A model generated the notes under the pieces. It was not told the DNA's origin. It made no database searches and worked only from the letters and a program-made list of their open reading frames with translations. A program made the translations under genes and the position numbers. Shown here in pieces: positions 37,159 to 46,902 of a stretch of 64,000 nt of DNA (positions within the stretch are counted from its first letter, which is position 1; every line of letters begins with the position of its first letter). This DNA comes from Nitrospiraceae bacterium (GTDB lineage: Bacteria; Nitrospirota; Nitrospiria; Nitrospirales; UBA8639). The stretch is taken from positions 124,001-188,000 of the forward strand of contig JACKFF010000009.1 in the NCBI GenBank assembly GCA_020632595.1. The letters run 5' to 3'.

Positions 37159-39453
37159 TTACAAACTCTCCAGGGTCGTCCTGGCTTCCTCCGCTCCTGG
37201 AAAAGTTGGACTCATCTTCAAAGCAAACTCCAACGTCTTTTTGGCATTATTGGGCTCCCCCTTTTTAAACAGGGCCATGCCTAAATGATACCGAACCAAC
37301 GGGTTTTCCGGCAGTTTTTTGACCGCTTCCCCTAGGAGGGAAACCGCCTTAATATGGGCATTCTTTTTATAGTAAATCCAGCCCAAGGTATCCGCGACAT
37401 ACGGGTTATCGCCTTGCCGGGCGAGGGCATCTTCTGCATGCGCTAACGCCTCATCTAAGTTGCCCCCATTTTCTGCCATGAGCCAAGCCAAATTATTGGC
37501 AGCCGGCGCGAATTCGGGTGAAATTTCCAACGTCTTCCGATAATGCTGTTGGGCTTTCTCAACTTCATTGCGTTGTTCAGCTAGTATCCCAAGGATCATA
37601 TGGACAAAAGCCGCCTTGGGGTTTTTGTCCAACAGACGTTCATATTCCATGATCGCCTCATCAACACGATTCATTCGATGGTATAATTCGGCCAAGTTTA
37701 TATAGGAATCCTGCAACTGATCATTCAAAGCCAACGCTTGTTTAAACGCCTTCTCCGCTGGATCGGTCTGCTTCGCCTGCATCGAGAGGCGCCCTAATAA
37801 ATTATAGAAATACGGGTTTTTAGGAGAACGTTTAATTTGCTGTTGAACCCGTTCTCTAGCCTGCTGTTCTTCTCCCATTGACAATCGGGCATTGGCTATT
37901 TGACTCAAAGCTTGCACAAAATCGGGATTGTACTTAAGGGCTTCCTCAAAATGGTCAATGGCTTCTTTAACTCTCTTATCCTGTTGGTCAATGAGGCCTA
38001 AGTGAAAATGGGCGATCGCGTCTTGAGGGATTTGGTCAATGATCGCTTGATACACCTTTTTCGCCGCTGAAAAGTCTTTTTCACCAAAGTAGGCTTGACC
38101 CAGGATTTCTACAGCTTGGACATCACGGGGATTGAGACGAATGGCCATTTGGGCTTCTTCAATGGCCATCTTGTACGATCCCTCAGCCATGAGGCCCACC
38201 GCCAAGGCCTTTCGGACCCCTCGAACTTGGGGAGCTAATTCCTTAGCTTCCGTGAGTTCTTGAATCGCTTGGACCGTCTCATTTTTTTTCGCAAACGCTA
38301 ACCCTAAATATTGATGGGCCATCGCCTGAGTGGGGTCATCTTTAATGATTGCTTGAAACAAGGGGATGGCTTCATCCACGTTTCCACGCCCCAGTATGAG
38401 TCGGGCTTCAAAAATCATAGTCATAATGCTCTTCGATTTGGTTTCTAAGAGTGGCTTCAGAAGTTTTTCAGCCTCATGCCATTGCTGGTTATCCAGATAG
38501 AAATTGATCAGAGAATTTCTAGCCGGATCAGATTTGGGGTTCAACTCCACTCCCTTTTGAAAATGTACTGCGGCTTTGGCAACATCTCCCATAAACGTAT
38601 AAAATTCACCCAACAAAATTTGGGGTATTTCACTCGCGGGTTTGTGGTTGGCGAGACGTTGATAGACCTCTTCCGCTTCCTTCCATTTTTGGGTAGTTTG
38701 ATAATAACCGGCAAGCTTCACGTAGTACCCATCATTCTCAGGATCTAACACCAGAACTTCCTGAAAAAGGGCTTCCGCTTCAGTATTTCTTCCTTGCAGC
38801 AAGTAGAATTCGCCTTTGGCCAAAATAAGCGTGGGGGAATTTGCCTTCTTGTTTAAACCTTGGTCGAGAATGTCCTCAGCTTCCTCGGGTTTTTCAAGGA
38901 TTAGATAGGCACGCGCCAGATCGACATATACCTGCTCATTGTCGGGATCAAGTTCCAAAGATTTTTTGAGTTCTTCAATGCCCTTCTCAAGTTTCTTTTC
39001 CATAATCAAGCTACGGCCACGTAACAGATGGCCTTTGGGGTGGTATGGAGAGGAAATCAACACAACTTCCGCGTGTCGTTTCGCCGCTTGGGGCTGTTGG
39101 GAAAGCAGATACAATTCACCGAGTTTAAGTTGGGCATCCTGAATCGACGGATCCAACTCGACGGCTTTGGTAAGTTCCCCGAACGCAGACTGAAGATCGG
39201 GCATCCCGCCCAATTTGAGGTGAATCAGAGCTAATTGATGATAGGCCTTAGCATCCTTCGGATCGAGTTGGACGACATTTTTCAATTCGATGAGGGCTTC
39301 TTGATATTTTTGCTCCTCAAAATAGGCTTCTGCTCTCTCCTGGTGTCTAGCCTTTTTTTCCTCGTCCGATAATTGGGTACAATTGGTTAAACTGACGAGC
39401 AAAAATGGAAGAACCACACAGCAAAAAACTACCATGATGGGTTTATGTGTCAT
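37159..39453 (-). CDS. PEP-CTERM/XrtA-system TPR lipoprotein (PrsT-like)
   Basis: The mature protein starts at the ATG at 39453. The signal peptide PIMVVFCCVVLPFLLVSLTN ends in a lipobox with Cys (LTNC), and the longer open frame upstream lacks any such logic. About 20 TPRs follow (for example ALIELKNVVQLDPKDAKAYH, GIEELKKSLELDPDNEQVYV, AIMEYERLLDKNPKAAFVHM) over some 700 residues. Size and architecture match the TPR lipoproteins of exosortase loci (TIGR02917, PrsT). Such proteins are thought to scaffold exopolysaccharide export in the periplasm. It probably belonged to the same locus as the genes at 13-21 kb before the island and IS elements were inserted. Confidence 0.85.
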   Translation of the reverse strand: MTHKPIMVVFCCVVLPFLLVSLTNCTQLSDEEKKARHQERAEAYFEEQKYQEALIELKNVVQLDPKDAKAYHQLALIHLKLGGMPDLQSAFGELTKAVELDPSIQDAQLKLGELYLLSQQPQAAKRHAEVVLISSPYHPKGHLLRGRSLIMEKKLEKGIEELKKSLELDPDNEQVYVDLARAYLILEKPEEAEDILDQGLNKKANSPTLILAKGEFYLLQGRNTEAEALFQEVLVLDPENDGYYVKLAGYYQTTQKWKEAEEVYQRLANHKPASEIPQILLGEFYTFMGDVAKAAVHFQKGVELNPKSDPARNSLINFYLDNQQWHEAEKLLKPLLETKSKSIMTMIFEARLILGRGNVDEAIPLFQAIIKDDPTQAMAHQYLGLAFAKKNETVQAIQELTEAKELAPQVRGVRKALAVGLMAEGSYKMAIEEAQMAIRLNPRDVQAVEILGQAYFGEKDFSAAKKVYQAIIDQIPQDAIAHFHLGLIDQQDKRVKEAIDHFEEALKYNPDFVQALSQIANARLSMGEEQQARERVQQQIKRSPKNPYFYNLLGRLSMQAKQTDPAEKAFKQALALNDQLQDSYINLAELYHRMNRVDEAIMEYERLLDKNPKAAFVHMILGILAEQRNEVEKAQQHYRKTLEISPEFAPAANNLAWLMAENGGNLDEALAHAEDALARQGDNPYVADTLGWIYYKKNAHIKAVSLLGEAVKKLPENPLVRYHLGMALFKKGEPNNAKKTLEFALKMSPTFPGAEEARTTLESL

Positions 39454-40074
39454 ACATACCCTATCGTAAATACGTTTCCCATTCTTCAATATTTCCCCTC
39501 GCTTAATGGGGATCAGACAAAAATTAATTAGGTAAAATATTGTAATTATTAGCGAAATCATTTTTCTTAGAGTGGTTCTGTACTTGGCTTCGAAAGCTTT
39601 AGGGACCTCAAATCTAAGAGAATCTGAACATTTAGAATGAACAATGATACTTTCGACGGGCCCTGATTGAAGAAAATGAATTCTTAATCGTACAAGCAAA
39701 GGATGATAAACCGTAGGCATTTTGAACAAGTTTGATCACCAATTCAAATTACATGAATTTTGGAGTTTATAGTTCACAGAGCAGAGATCTTCTTTCACAC
39801 CAATATGATAAAACGATATGCTGCTAAAAGTTCGGGAATATGTTGAAAGTCAGAAAAAGGTGCATGCCAGAGGAGTGGAACCAGCGGGAAAGAGAGGAGA
39901 ATTGAATACGCAAGAGGTGTGATTATTCGGCAAAAAATTGGGCTTGTCAGCAGCTGAAAGCTGTAGTCATATTCTGAGAGTGAAGATCCCGCCCTCCAAA
40001 AGACGCGATTTTCTAAAAATCTTACTCAGCTTTATTGGTTCCGCTTTTGTAGTGATCGAGTTTCTTTTGCCACC
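39454..40074. other. Upstream region of the PrsT-like gene
   Basis: The open frame of the TPR gene continues upstream to about 39729 but has no protein-like sequence beyond the chosen start. The promoter is expected here. Nothing else was recognised up to the IS3 remnant. Confidence 0.35.
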
Positions 40075-40673
40075 GGATTAGGTAGTTTTCAGAGCTGCTC
40101 CGGCATCTCTAAGGATGAGGCAATTGTTGATTGGCAGCCGTTCCTGATTGTAATAGCCAATGAAATATGCTCCCATATCCTAGCTGCCCTACTAGAAGAT
40201 CTCATATTCCACTGTAGAAATCCATTTGGTCTTGAGGCTCAGGAGCACCGTGCAATCAGGTCATTGTCCCAACAAATGGCTTTCTGGCTCATGCGTTGAC
40301 CAATTTGCCCTCTCGTCAAATGGTGTGGATAGACCCTACTTCGGGCTGCACCCCTTGGTCAGATGTGAAGCGTAGCCCGCCCTCGGGGTTAACAAGTTTC
40401 CACCGCTCGTCTGGGTGCCAAGACCACCTACTCGGCGTCCGGCGTTGCGACACACACCAAGCCACCACACGACGGGCTACAGGTCCGGGACGACCGAGAG
40501 GTGTGCCCAGCGTCATGGAATGAGCACACAAGAATATCTCGGCGCCAGAGACGATTTGGCAAGTTCGGATGGAAGGCCCGATTGAGTTGATTGGGAGCGG
40601 CCTCAAGTTCATTCTGCCCAAGCCGGAATTTCAGGGTGCCTAGTGGTTTACTCCGCAACTGGAAAGCCTGCAT
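40075..40673 (-). pseudogene. IS3-family OrfB remnant
   Basis: Minus-strand frames contain worn integrase-core fragments: LNRAFHPNLPNRLWRRDI (for QF-----N--W--DITY) and, further on in another frame, SQKAICWDNDLIAR (for S-GNCWDNA-AE), followed by a stretch similar to the YIE-FYNR-R-HS-LGY tail. Multiple stops and shifts mark it as dead. It is unrelated in detail to copies A-C. Confidence 0.62.
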
Positions 40674-41068
40674 TAGCTTGCGGGCCCCTCCGACTCACTC
40701 CCAACGCCTTCGCCATTATAGTTGAACCCGCTGTGCCTCAACTGCATTGTTCACCGCGCGCGATTTCTCCCATAAATGAACTTGTTGGGTCTGAACGGGG
40801 CGATCCTGCCAGACTAACGACTTCGTCCTAAGGCTAACACCGCACCCAGCATGATAATGGGATAGTCCAATTGCAAATAATCAATAAGGGTAAGGGCATA
40901 AAGGGCAACATGGCCTCGGGGGAGAAGGTGGGAACCTTTTTTGAAAATTGTTATTTCATTTTCAGGCATTTCACCTCTGGGTCGAAGAGCTGAATGCGTT
41001 GGTGCTCTGGAGTAAGGTCTTGGGTGTGGGAAGTCTGTCCTAGAGGTCTAACTGATTACGGTATTATA
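40674..41068. other. Intergenic region, nothing recognised
   Basis: Between the IS3 remnant and the repeated upstream region of the PEP-CTERM gene. No ORF or RNA with support was found. Confidence 0.35.
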
Positions 41069-41220
41069 GATACCTCGTTGGAGGTATTGCTTCCAGCGGT
41101 TGAATATATTTTATTTAATAGACTTAATCCAAAGAAGGCGTAATCTGACAGATGAAATATTTATGAAATCAACTGGATACCTCATTGGAGGTATTGCTTC
41201 CAGCGGTTGGCTATATTTTA
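41069..41220 (+). repeat. Two 45-bp direct repeats with internal palindrome upstream of the PEP-CTERM gene
   Basis: Positions 41069-41113 and 41176-41220 match at 42 of 45 bases (both contain TTGGAGGTATTGCTTCCAGC and end TATATTTTA). Each contains the inverted repeat ATACCTC-N4-GAGGTAT. The repeats are spaced 107 bp and end about 95 bp before the start codon. They look like a duplicated promoter/operator module for a dimeric regulator. Confidence 0.7.
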
Positions 41221-41314
41221 ATAAATTGGAATTTACCTGTGCACCTAGAGGCGTAAGCTGCCATTGGAAGTTTCAAGAAATATTTCAATAACCAATGTTA
41301 GAGGAGGGAAATGC

Positions 41315-41878
41315 ATGAACCCAAAAATGTTACTTACAATGTTGTTAAGTGTGGCCTTTTTGTTTGGTACGTTTGGGCAGGCACACGCAGTTCCCATGCC
41401 GTATAAGGTTAACGGCACTTTTAGTGATGGCGGCTTACTTTCGGGATCTATGGAGATAGATTCAGACGCTGGACCATTAAATTATATAGTTCCAACAAGT
41501 TGGTCGTTTATGACATCAGGCGGGGTGGATCCAATTGGAAATTCAATAAGCAACTTTACATACAACCCTCTCTCATCCAGCTTGCTAGTCAACTTTTCCT
41601 TTTTATCATTAATTTTCACTGACTTCGGCACAGGACGATCACTGATTTTCACGGACTATAGTCCTTTGCTGAATCAACCAGGGCCCTACTCGATTGGATC
41701 GATAACGGAATCTTACAATTACGCCTATCCTACACGGTTTGGTACATTTAATTTACCTGCCATACGAGACGGATCCGGGACTGCTGCTAGTCTTCCCGAA
41801 CCCGCCAGCGTCCTTCTACTGGGGTCAGGATTTGCTGCACTGGGGGCTTTGAGGTATCGAAAAGACAAAAAAGCCTGA
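41315..41878 (+). CDS. PEP-CTERM sorting-domain protein
   Basis: The 187-residue exported protein has a signal peptide (LLTMLLSVAFLFGTFGQAHA) and a C-terminal PEP-CTERM tripartite signal: LPEPASVLLLGSGFAALGAL followed by the basic tail RYRKDKKA. This tail is the substrate recognised by the exosortase encoded at 42.3-44.0 kb. The central region (GGLLSGSMEIDSDAGPLNY) resembles the secreted structural domains of many PEP-CTERM proteins, and its function is unknown. The ATG at 41315 is chosen because AGAGGAGGG lies just upstream. Confidence 0.9.
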   Translation: MNPKMLLTMLLSVAFLFGTFGQAHAVPMPYKVNGTFSDGGLLSGSMEIDSDAGPLNYIVPTSWSFMTSGGVDPIGNSISNFTYNPLSSSLLVNFSFLSLIFTDFGTGRSLIFTDYSPLLNQPGPYSIGSITESYNYAYPTRFGTFNLPAIRDGSGTAASLPEPASVLLLGSGFAALGALRYRKDKKA

Positions 41879-42166
41879 TTAAGGATAAATTTATAGGTTT
41901 TACAAAAAGCTTGATTCCAAATGAAGTCAGGATTTTTGTTGACGTGAAGTTTGGAAGAACGCTGTTTTTGACCATGAGGAAATACAGTGATTGTAGTTCC
42001 CCTCAGCAGGCTTATGGGTCTCCGGGCTGTTTTTATGAAAAAATACACACCTTGAAACAAGAAACCTCGCTATATTTGCTACCCTTGGCTCTTATTAAGT
42101 GTGAAAGCTAGGACAATGAATTAGAACAGATGACTGAGAGAAGCCCTATTGTCATATATGAAGTCC
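41879..42166. other. Convergent intergenic region
   Basis: It lies between the PEP-CTERM gene and an IS256-type remnant. No gene or clear terminator was recognised. Confidence 0.3.
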
Positions 42167-42300
42167 AAGCCGCTACTCACACAGCAACCCAATCACTCAT
42201 TGGCTCTTCAAGGCCGTCAACAAACTGAAACCCCGTCTACCACTTTTGCGTACTCACGGAAAACTCGCAGTCGTCGCCACGTTTTTCCGCAAATTGACCC
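42167..42300 (-). pseudogene. C-terminal remnant of an IS256-family transposase
   Basis: On the minus strand the sequence GKTWRRLRVFREYAKVVDGV is followed, after a one-base shift, by FVDGLEEPMSDWVAV and a stop. This matches the last 40 or so residues of mutator-type transposases (-K-WRRL-G---L--VI-GV-F-DG-E). The rest of the element is gone. A related fragment lies at 44.9-45.1 kb on the other side of the exosortase gene. Confidence 0.58.
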
Positions 42301-42346
42301 ACCCATCCTATTTACCAATTTTCCCGATGAATTGGCCCTTAAAAAT

Positions 42347-43963
42347 TTAGTCCCCAAAGGGTGACTTTTTAGGGGCAGAGTTTGTGGCTTGAATGAAGGA
42401 CGTGTGTTGGAGAAAGTCTTCTAAAACGTTCACGGCTTCCGACGAGGAATAGCCGTAATCGGCGGCGATCCCGATGACGGCCCCTTCCCTCGCCTCTCCA
42501 AAAAGATAGGTTTTGGCTTGCAGGAGTTTGGCCACGTAGGCATTGGAGGTCATATGACCACCTAACCAATACCAACTCCACACCAGACGAGGCGCCATCT
42601 CGGAGCGAATATAACTCTCCCTTACTGTTAAAGGGTAATTCTCCACAAGGGTTTCTCTGCGGCCCTCGGACATTAGCTTCCAGCGGTTCCTATCAATGAG
42701 GGTATTGCTCTCACTGACCAATTCACTCCCCTGCTGCTGCTGGGTATACACTGCCAGGAACAGATGCACCTCCCGGCGTCCATCGGTGTAGCTCTTGATG
42801 AGGATGGTGTCGGCTCCCTCAAAGTGGGGCGTCCAATTCCCGGCATAGTCGGAAAGAGCATGCCAAGGAGAGGAGACCGCCAGAGTAAAGGGAGACGGAT
42901 CCAACGAGGTTTGAGGAGAAGGGGGTAATGCCATCACCCAAAGAGGTGCCAAGGCTACCACACCCACACCACACCCCGCTACCATAGCCATCTGGAGAAA
43001 AGATCTCCTCTGGGTGCCCCGACGAAACCACTCTCCTCCTTGTGAAGAAAGGTCCGCTTCCCCGACGGATGAGGCACGTACCTTATCCTTGAAGAGGGAA
43101 GGCTCAGGTTTATGTATCGCCAAGCCCACCCCAAAGAGCAGAAACATGACCCCACTAAAAAACGCCCAGCCACCCAGAAGATGGTCCACTCCCGCCGCCA
43201 ATTCGTGATCCACAAGATACCCAAACAGCGCAATGCCATATGCGCGCATCCCATTGGCCAGAATGAGGACTAGAATGACAACCAGAACAAATACCACGCG
43301 CCTCTTCCAACTCCGATAAACAACACCCGCAAAAAACACCCCCAGCGTGGCGCCGGAAATTAGAGACCGTATTCCCGCACAGGCTTCGGCCACGTGCCAG
43401 CTGCCTGAGGGGGTCATAAAGTAGCGCCCTTCCCAGAAGACCGGTATCCCCGATAGTTGAAGCGCGTTGACGGCAAAGAAGGCAGTAAAGTCTTGCAGAG
43501 GCGGAACCAGATCTGCTCCGACAGGGACTGCCAAGTAAAGAAACGCCAAAGGAAAAAGCAATACCTTGGTAACCTTATTGCCAGCCAGGGCCCACACCAT
43601 GCCGGCGAACATAGTAATCCACGCTAATTGTTGGGCGACTATCACTGATGTCACACGACCCAGGAACCATACACCAGCGGACCCACCGAGCAACAATAGC
43701 GCCCACGGGTTCGCCCTGGGCACCAGAGTAGCCAGACGATGCCTCTCCCGCCAAGCAAGATACACACTTATGGGAAAAATCAAAAATCCATGGCCATACG
43801 TATCCGACCCAGACCAGGTTTTGACCAGGGAAAAGGCCGTTGGGAAATAGAGGCCCAGCAGCGCGGCCCAGGCCATAAGGAGAAGACCCAGGACCTTCGC
43901 CCACTCGGAAGAGAGAAAACGAAGGGAAGGCAATGAAGAATGGGGAGTGCTCTCGGTCTGCAT
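42347..43963 (-). CDS. xrtA: Exosortase (XrtA type) fused to an EpsI domain
   Basis: This multi-pass membrane protease/transpeptidase cleaves PEP-CTERM proteins. About eight membrane helices make up the first 300 residues. The catalytic triad fits Cys in HVAEACAGIRSLIS, Arg in LANGMRAYGI and His in GVDHLLGGWAFFS. The C-terminal part, after a signal-anchor-like helix (MVAGCGVGVVALAPLWVMAL), is an EpsI/DUF3485 domain (ADTILIKSYTDGRREVHLFL, SYIRSEMAPRLVWSWYWLGG). The ATG at 43963 (MQTESTPHSS) is preferred over the longer frame because AGGAGG precedes it. Fusion of exosortase to EpsI is known for XrtA in exopolysaccharide loci. The adjacent PEP-CTERM gene converges on it. Confidence 0.93.
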   Translation of the reverse strand: MQTESTPHSSLPSLRFLSSEWAKVLGLLLMAWAALLGLYFPTAFSLVKTWSGSDTYGHGFLIFPISVYLAWRERHRLATLVPRANPWALLLLGGSAGVWFLGRVTSVIVAQQLAWITMFAGMVWALAGNKVTKVLLFPLAFLYLAVPVGADLVPPLQDFTAFFAVNALQLSGIPVFWEGRYFMTPSGSWHVAEACAGIRSLISGATLGVFFAGVVYRSWKRRVVFVLVVILVLILANGMRAYGIALFGYLVDHELAAGVDHLLGGWAFFSGVMFLLFGVGLAIHKPEPSLFKDKVRASSVGEADLSSQGGEWFRRGTQRRSFLQMAMVAGCGVGVVALAPLWVMALPPSPQTSLDPSPFTLAVSSPWHALSDYAGNWTPHFEGADTILIKSYTDGRREVHLFLAVYTQQQQGSELVSESNTLIDRNRWKLMSEGRRETLVENYPLTVRESYIRSEMAPRLVWSWYWLGGHMTSNAYVAKLLQAKTYLFGEAREGAVIGIAADYGYSSSEAVNVLEDFLQHTSFIQATNSAPKKSPFGD

Positions 43964-44927
43964 CCGAACCCTCCTACGAATTCCGGACGATGTGTGGACA
44001 AGGAAGATTGTGTTGGTGATGCGTAAAAATATTCTACGGGATATGGGAGGGTTATTCCAATTGATTCCCAATCCACTTAAGTACCTAACAATGGGGAATG
44101 ATGCTCATCCAAGTCAGAAGGAGAGGAGCAAAGAACTAAGTGTTTGTTCGGTGTGCTCGCCACCGTCACCTTCCAATTCCCCCCTGTAGGGATGAGCCGA
44201 ATAACAACCTCTTGGAGGTTTCGAGAAAATAAGCACCCACATCGCCTGAACGAACAGGCCATGCGAAAGTGCAGTTAATCTCGCCGTTGATTTTGAAGTT
44301 TCAATTCTAGTTGACGGTTAATTAGATAATCCCCCTGAACTCCAGAGATTTGGGGAGTGGGAATAGTCGTCTTTCACCCAAGATAAGGCCCTCATGATCA
44401 GTTTTCATAAACAGAACGTTTGATCCCTATGAAAATTCATCGGTTTTAAACAGGACGCAGTTGAATACCTTTGGGGGGCGAGGGGCCCAATCGAGATTCC
44501 GAACATCATACCCCCTAAAAAGATGGGTGTACTGAAAATTCACTTCAATATTTTCCTAAAAATATCTTTGAGTATGTTTTTTCATGAGAAATATGGTCTA
44601 TCGCATACTTCCATTCACTCCCGACTAGGATCTCAGAAGCCCCATACAAGCCAAGAAGTAAGCACCAGGTTGCTTGTCCCTAAATTATATTCCTCTAGGG
44701 ATCTGCTTTTATCACCGGACCAACTGTTCCACCATATCAGCCTGCATCTGACTAGAATCCTGTTCATTGCCTGTAAGCTTCAAAAGTTTCCCACTTCTTT
44801 TTGAAAAGTAATCGACAGGTGTTCGTTGGGTATTGAAATTAGGATCCGTAGGAGTGGGAGTCTAGCGAGGGGGCAGCCAAAAAAAGCAGTTAAAGTGTTC
44901 ATAAAGGTAGGAATAGAGGATTGGGAG
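43964..44927. other. Upstream region of the exosortase gene
   Basis: Nearly 1 kb without a credible gene. It should contain the exosortase promoter. A palindrome, AACCTCTTGGAGGTT near 44203-44217, resembles the core of the repeated element upstream of the PEP-CTERM gene, but the match is short and may be chance. Confidence 0.35.
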
Positions 44928-45116
44928 CTAATCTGGTGTCCAAGGGTTTGAGAACGCGGCGGCCGAGTTTGTGGCTGTCTCTTCAAGACCGTCTCTAAAT
45001 TGAAACCCTCTGATCACATTTCCCAGTTGACGAAATCCGCGGAGTCGCCGCCAGGTCTTCTCGGCACACTGGCCCAGCTTGAACATCATGTGCAACAGGC
45101 CTCCCGAGTCAGACAC
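44928..45116 (-). pseudogene. C-terminal remnant of an IS256-family transposase
   Basis: The frame includes HMMFKLGQCAEKTWRRLRGF followed by RQLGNVIRGFQFRDGLEET, the conserved C-terminus of IS256/mutator transposases. Nothing upstream of it remains, because the IS200/IS605 element begins within 50 bp. Confidence 0.68.
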
Positions 45117-45159
45117 CCTTTGGTTCGCACTGTCCGATGCGGAATAGTCCCAAACGTCG

Positions 45160-45680
45160 AATAAGTAATCCCCTCTGCAAGCGGACGGAATATTAGAAGA
45201 GGGCTAACTGGTGATTGGCGTACAACTTTTGGTATGCCTCCCCTTGTTGGTTGACATATTTCCCTATAATTCATATTTTCATTGCCATGTTGACCCACAG
45301 TGCTGGCGTAATACCCATCTGTCCACAACTCACCGCCCCATAATTGCTCTTTGACCTGAGGGGCGCGCCGGAAGATCTCTCTGGCCGTCAAACTCTTGAT
45401 GATGGTCACCACCTTCGTCACACTATACCCGGGAACGGATTGGACCAGAAAATGGACATGGTTCCGATCTGTCCCAATCTCCAGAAAGTTCACCTGATAC
45501 CGCTGCTCGATCTCTAGACAAACCTCCTTCAACACGTTGTCGACGGCTGAATCAAAGATCGCACGGCGATATTTGGCAGGAACAACCAAGTGGTACAACA
45601 AAACCGTAACATTATGGCTCTTGTGAATGTACTCGCTCACCCGAGTCGTTTACGCCGCAAGCGGCGGGGAATATATCCGC
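45160..45680 (-). mobile_element. IS200/IS605-family element
   Basis: A TnpA gene is flanked by subterminal hairpins, as in this family: GCCGCAAGCGGC near 45654-45665 on the left-end side and an imperfect CCTCTGCAAGCGGACGG near 45172-45188 on the right-end side. There are no inverted terminal repeats, as expected. There is no TnpB. Confidence 0.78.
45193..45640 (-). pseudogene. IS200/IS605 TnpA (Y1 transposase), frameshifted near the C-terminus
   Basis: The N-terminal 115 residues are typical: HNVTVLLYHLVVPAKYRRAI, the HUH motif in RNHVHFLVQSVPGYS, and the WGGELWTDGYYASTVGQHGN segment with the catalytic tyrosine region nearby. After GQHGNE a one-base change moves the normal ending (GKYVNQQGEAYQKLYANHQL) to another frame, and the annotated-style frame runs on into flanking DNA. 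Activity is doubtful. Confidence 0.78.
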
Positions 45681-45882
45681 AGGTGATTAAAAATCCATAG
45701 CTCTATCCGACTGATCGACCAAGCTAGGGAGCCAGGAGTCGACTATGCGGAAGCAGTTGCTTTCATCTACAATCCTAGCAGACCCTATCTATGTCGGGAT
45801 GTCCACCTGTTTCAAGGCAGAAGTAAAAAAAATTTGTTTATAGATTGGGAACAAGAGAACCCAGCGTATTCTTTAACAGGAC
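45681..45882. other. Short intergenic region
   Basis: Contains the upstream region of the radical SAM gene. A fragment resembling the end of a tRNA/att-like sequence (CTCTATCCGACTGA at 45701-45714, also present in the tRNA-Arg gene) is visible but too short to interpret. Confidence 0.3.
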
Positions 45883-46902
45883 ATGAAACCGATCTCCAAT
45901 CCCCAAAATCCTTTTTCTCCGGAAGTCCGCGAGCGCCTGGAGCCACCTGCACCCGTGACTCCGGACATCTACGAAGAAACGGTGAAGACCATTCTCAGCC
46001 ACAATACTAGCCCCGACCTCCCATTTCGATGGAGCGTGAATCCCTATCGAGGATGCTTTCATGCCTGCGCCTATTGTTATGCCCGGCCCACCCACGAATA
46101 CTGGGGATTTGGGTCTGGGACGGACTTTGAATCCAAGCTGGTCGTCAAGATCAATGCTCCTGCTAAACTTCAGGAATCATTGCTCAAACCTTCCTGGCAA
46201 GGGGAATTGATTGTTTTTTCCGGCAACACCGATCCCTATCAACCCTTGGAAGCCACCTACAAACTGACCCGATCCTGCCTACAAGTCTGTGCAGAATTTC
46301 ATAATCCGGTTGGACTCATCTCTAAATCCGCCCTCATCGTACGAGACATTGATGTATTACAAGAACTGCATAACAAAGCATGGGTGCGCGTCTTTTTAAG
46401 TATTCCGTTTGCCTCAGATGACATTGCCCGGAAAGTTGAACCGCAAGCCCCCTCAATTACAAAACGGTTTGAGACTTTAGAGCAGTTGTCCAAAGCCGGC
46501 ATTTCAACCGCGGTCTCGATTGCCCCCGTCATTCCAGGATTAAATGAACACGACATTCCACAAATTTTATCGCGCGCCCGCGATGCCGGAGCCCAACATG
46601 CTGCCTATATTCTGCTGCGTCTCAACGATAACGTGGAACAAGTATTTATTGAACGGATGACGCATCATTTTCCCGATCGAATTCAGAAAATCCTCGCCCA
46701 CCTCAGAGAAGTTCGAGGAGGCCAAGTTGGGGATCAAACGTTTTTCAAACGCCATGTTGGCGAGGGGAAAACATGGAATGTCATCGAGCAACTATTCGAC
46801 ACCTCCTCAAAGAAACATGGATTTCAGGACATTCCCGATATACCTATTCCCCCTACCTTTCGACGGCCAGGCCCCACGCAACTCTCTCTGTGGGAGAGTT
46901 GA
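45883..46902 (+). CDS. PA0069-family radical SAM protein (SplB-like)
   Basis: The 339-residue protein has the radical SAM cluster motif C-x3-C-x2-C in RGCFHACAYCYARPTHEYWG (Cys58, Cys62, Cys65), followed by ELIVFSGNTDPYQPLEATYK, typical of the spore-photoproduct-lyase-like PA0069/Rv2578c group. A (4Fe-4S) cluster and S-adenosylmethionine are expected cofactors. Members of the group are of unknown substrate and often linked to DNA or RNA metabolism. The gene stands alone on the plus strand with no operon partner evident. Confidence 0.92.
   Translation: MKPISNPQNPFSPEVRERLEPPAPVTPDIYEETVKTILSHNTSPDLPFRWSVNPYRGCFHACAYCYARPTHEYWGFGSGTDFESKLVVKINAPAKLQESLLKPSWQGELIVFSGNTDPYQPLEATYKLTRSCLQVCAEFHNPVGLISKSALIVRDIDVLQELHNKAWVRVFLSIPFASDDIARKVEPQAPSITKRFETLEQLSKAGISTAVSIAPVIPGLNEHDIPQILSRARDAGAQHAAYILLRLNDNVEQVFIERMTHHFPDRIQKILAHLREVRGGQVGDQTFFKRHVGEGKTWNVIEQLFDTSSKKHGFQDIPDIPIPPTFRRPGPTQLSLWES

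Noticed and set aside
41069..41113. A sigma-54 promoter in the repeated element
   Set aside because: The GG and GC dinucleotides of TTGGAGGTATTGC are seven bases apart rather than the ten required between the -24 and -12 elements.
45701..45714. A second tRNA-Arg fragment
   Set aside because: Only about 14 bases match the D-arm part of the tRNA, which is too short to call.
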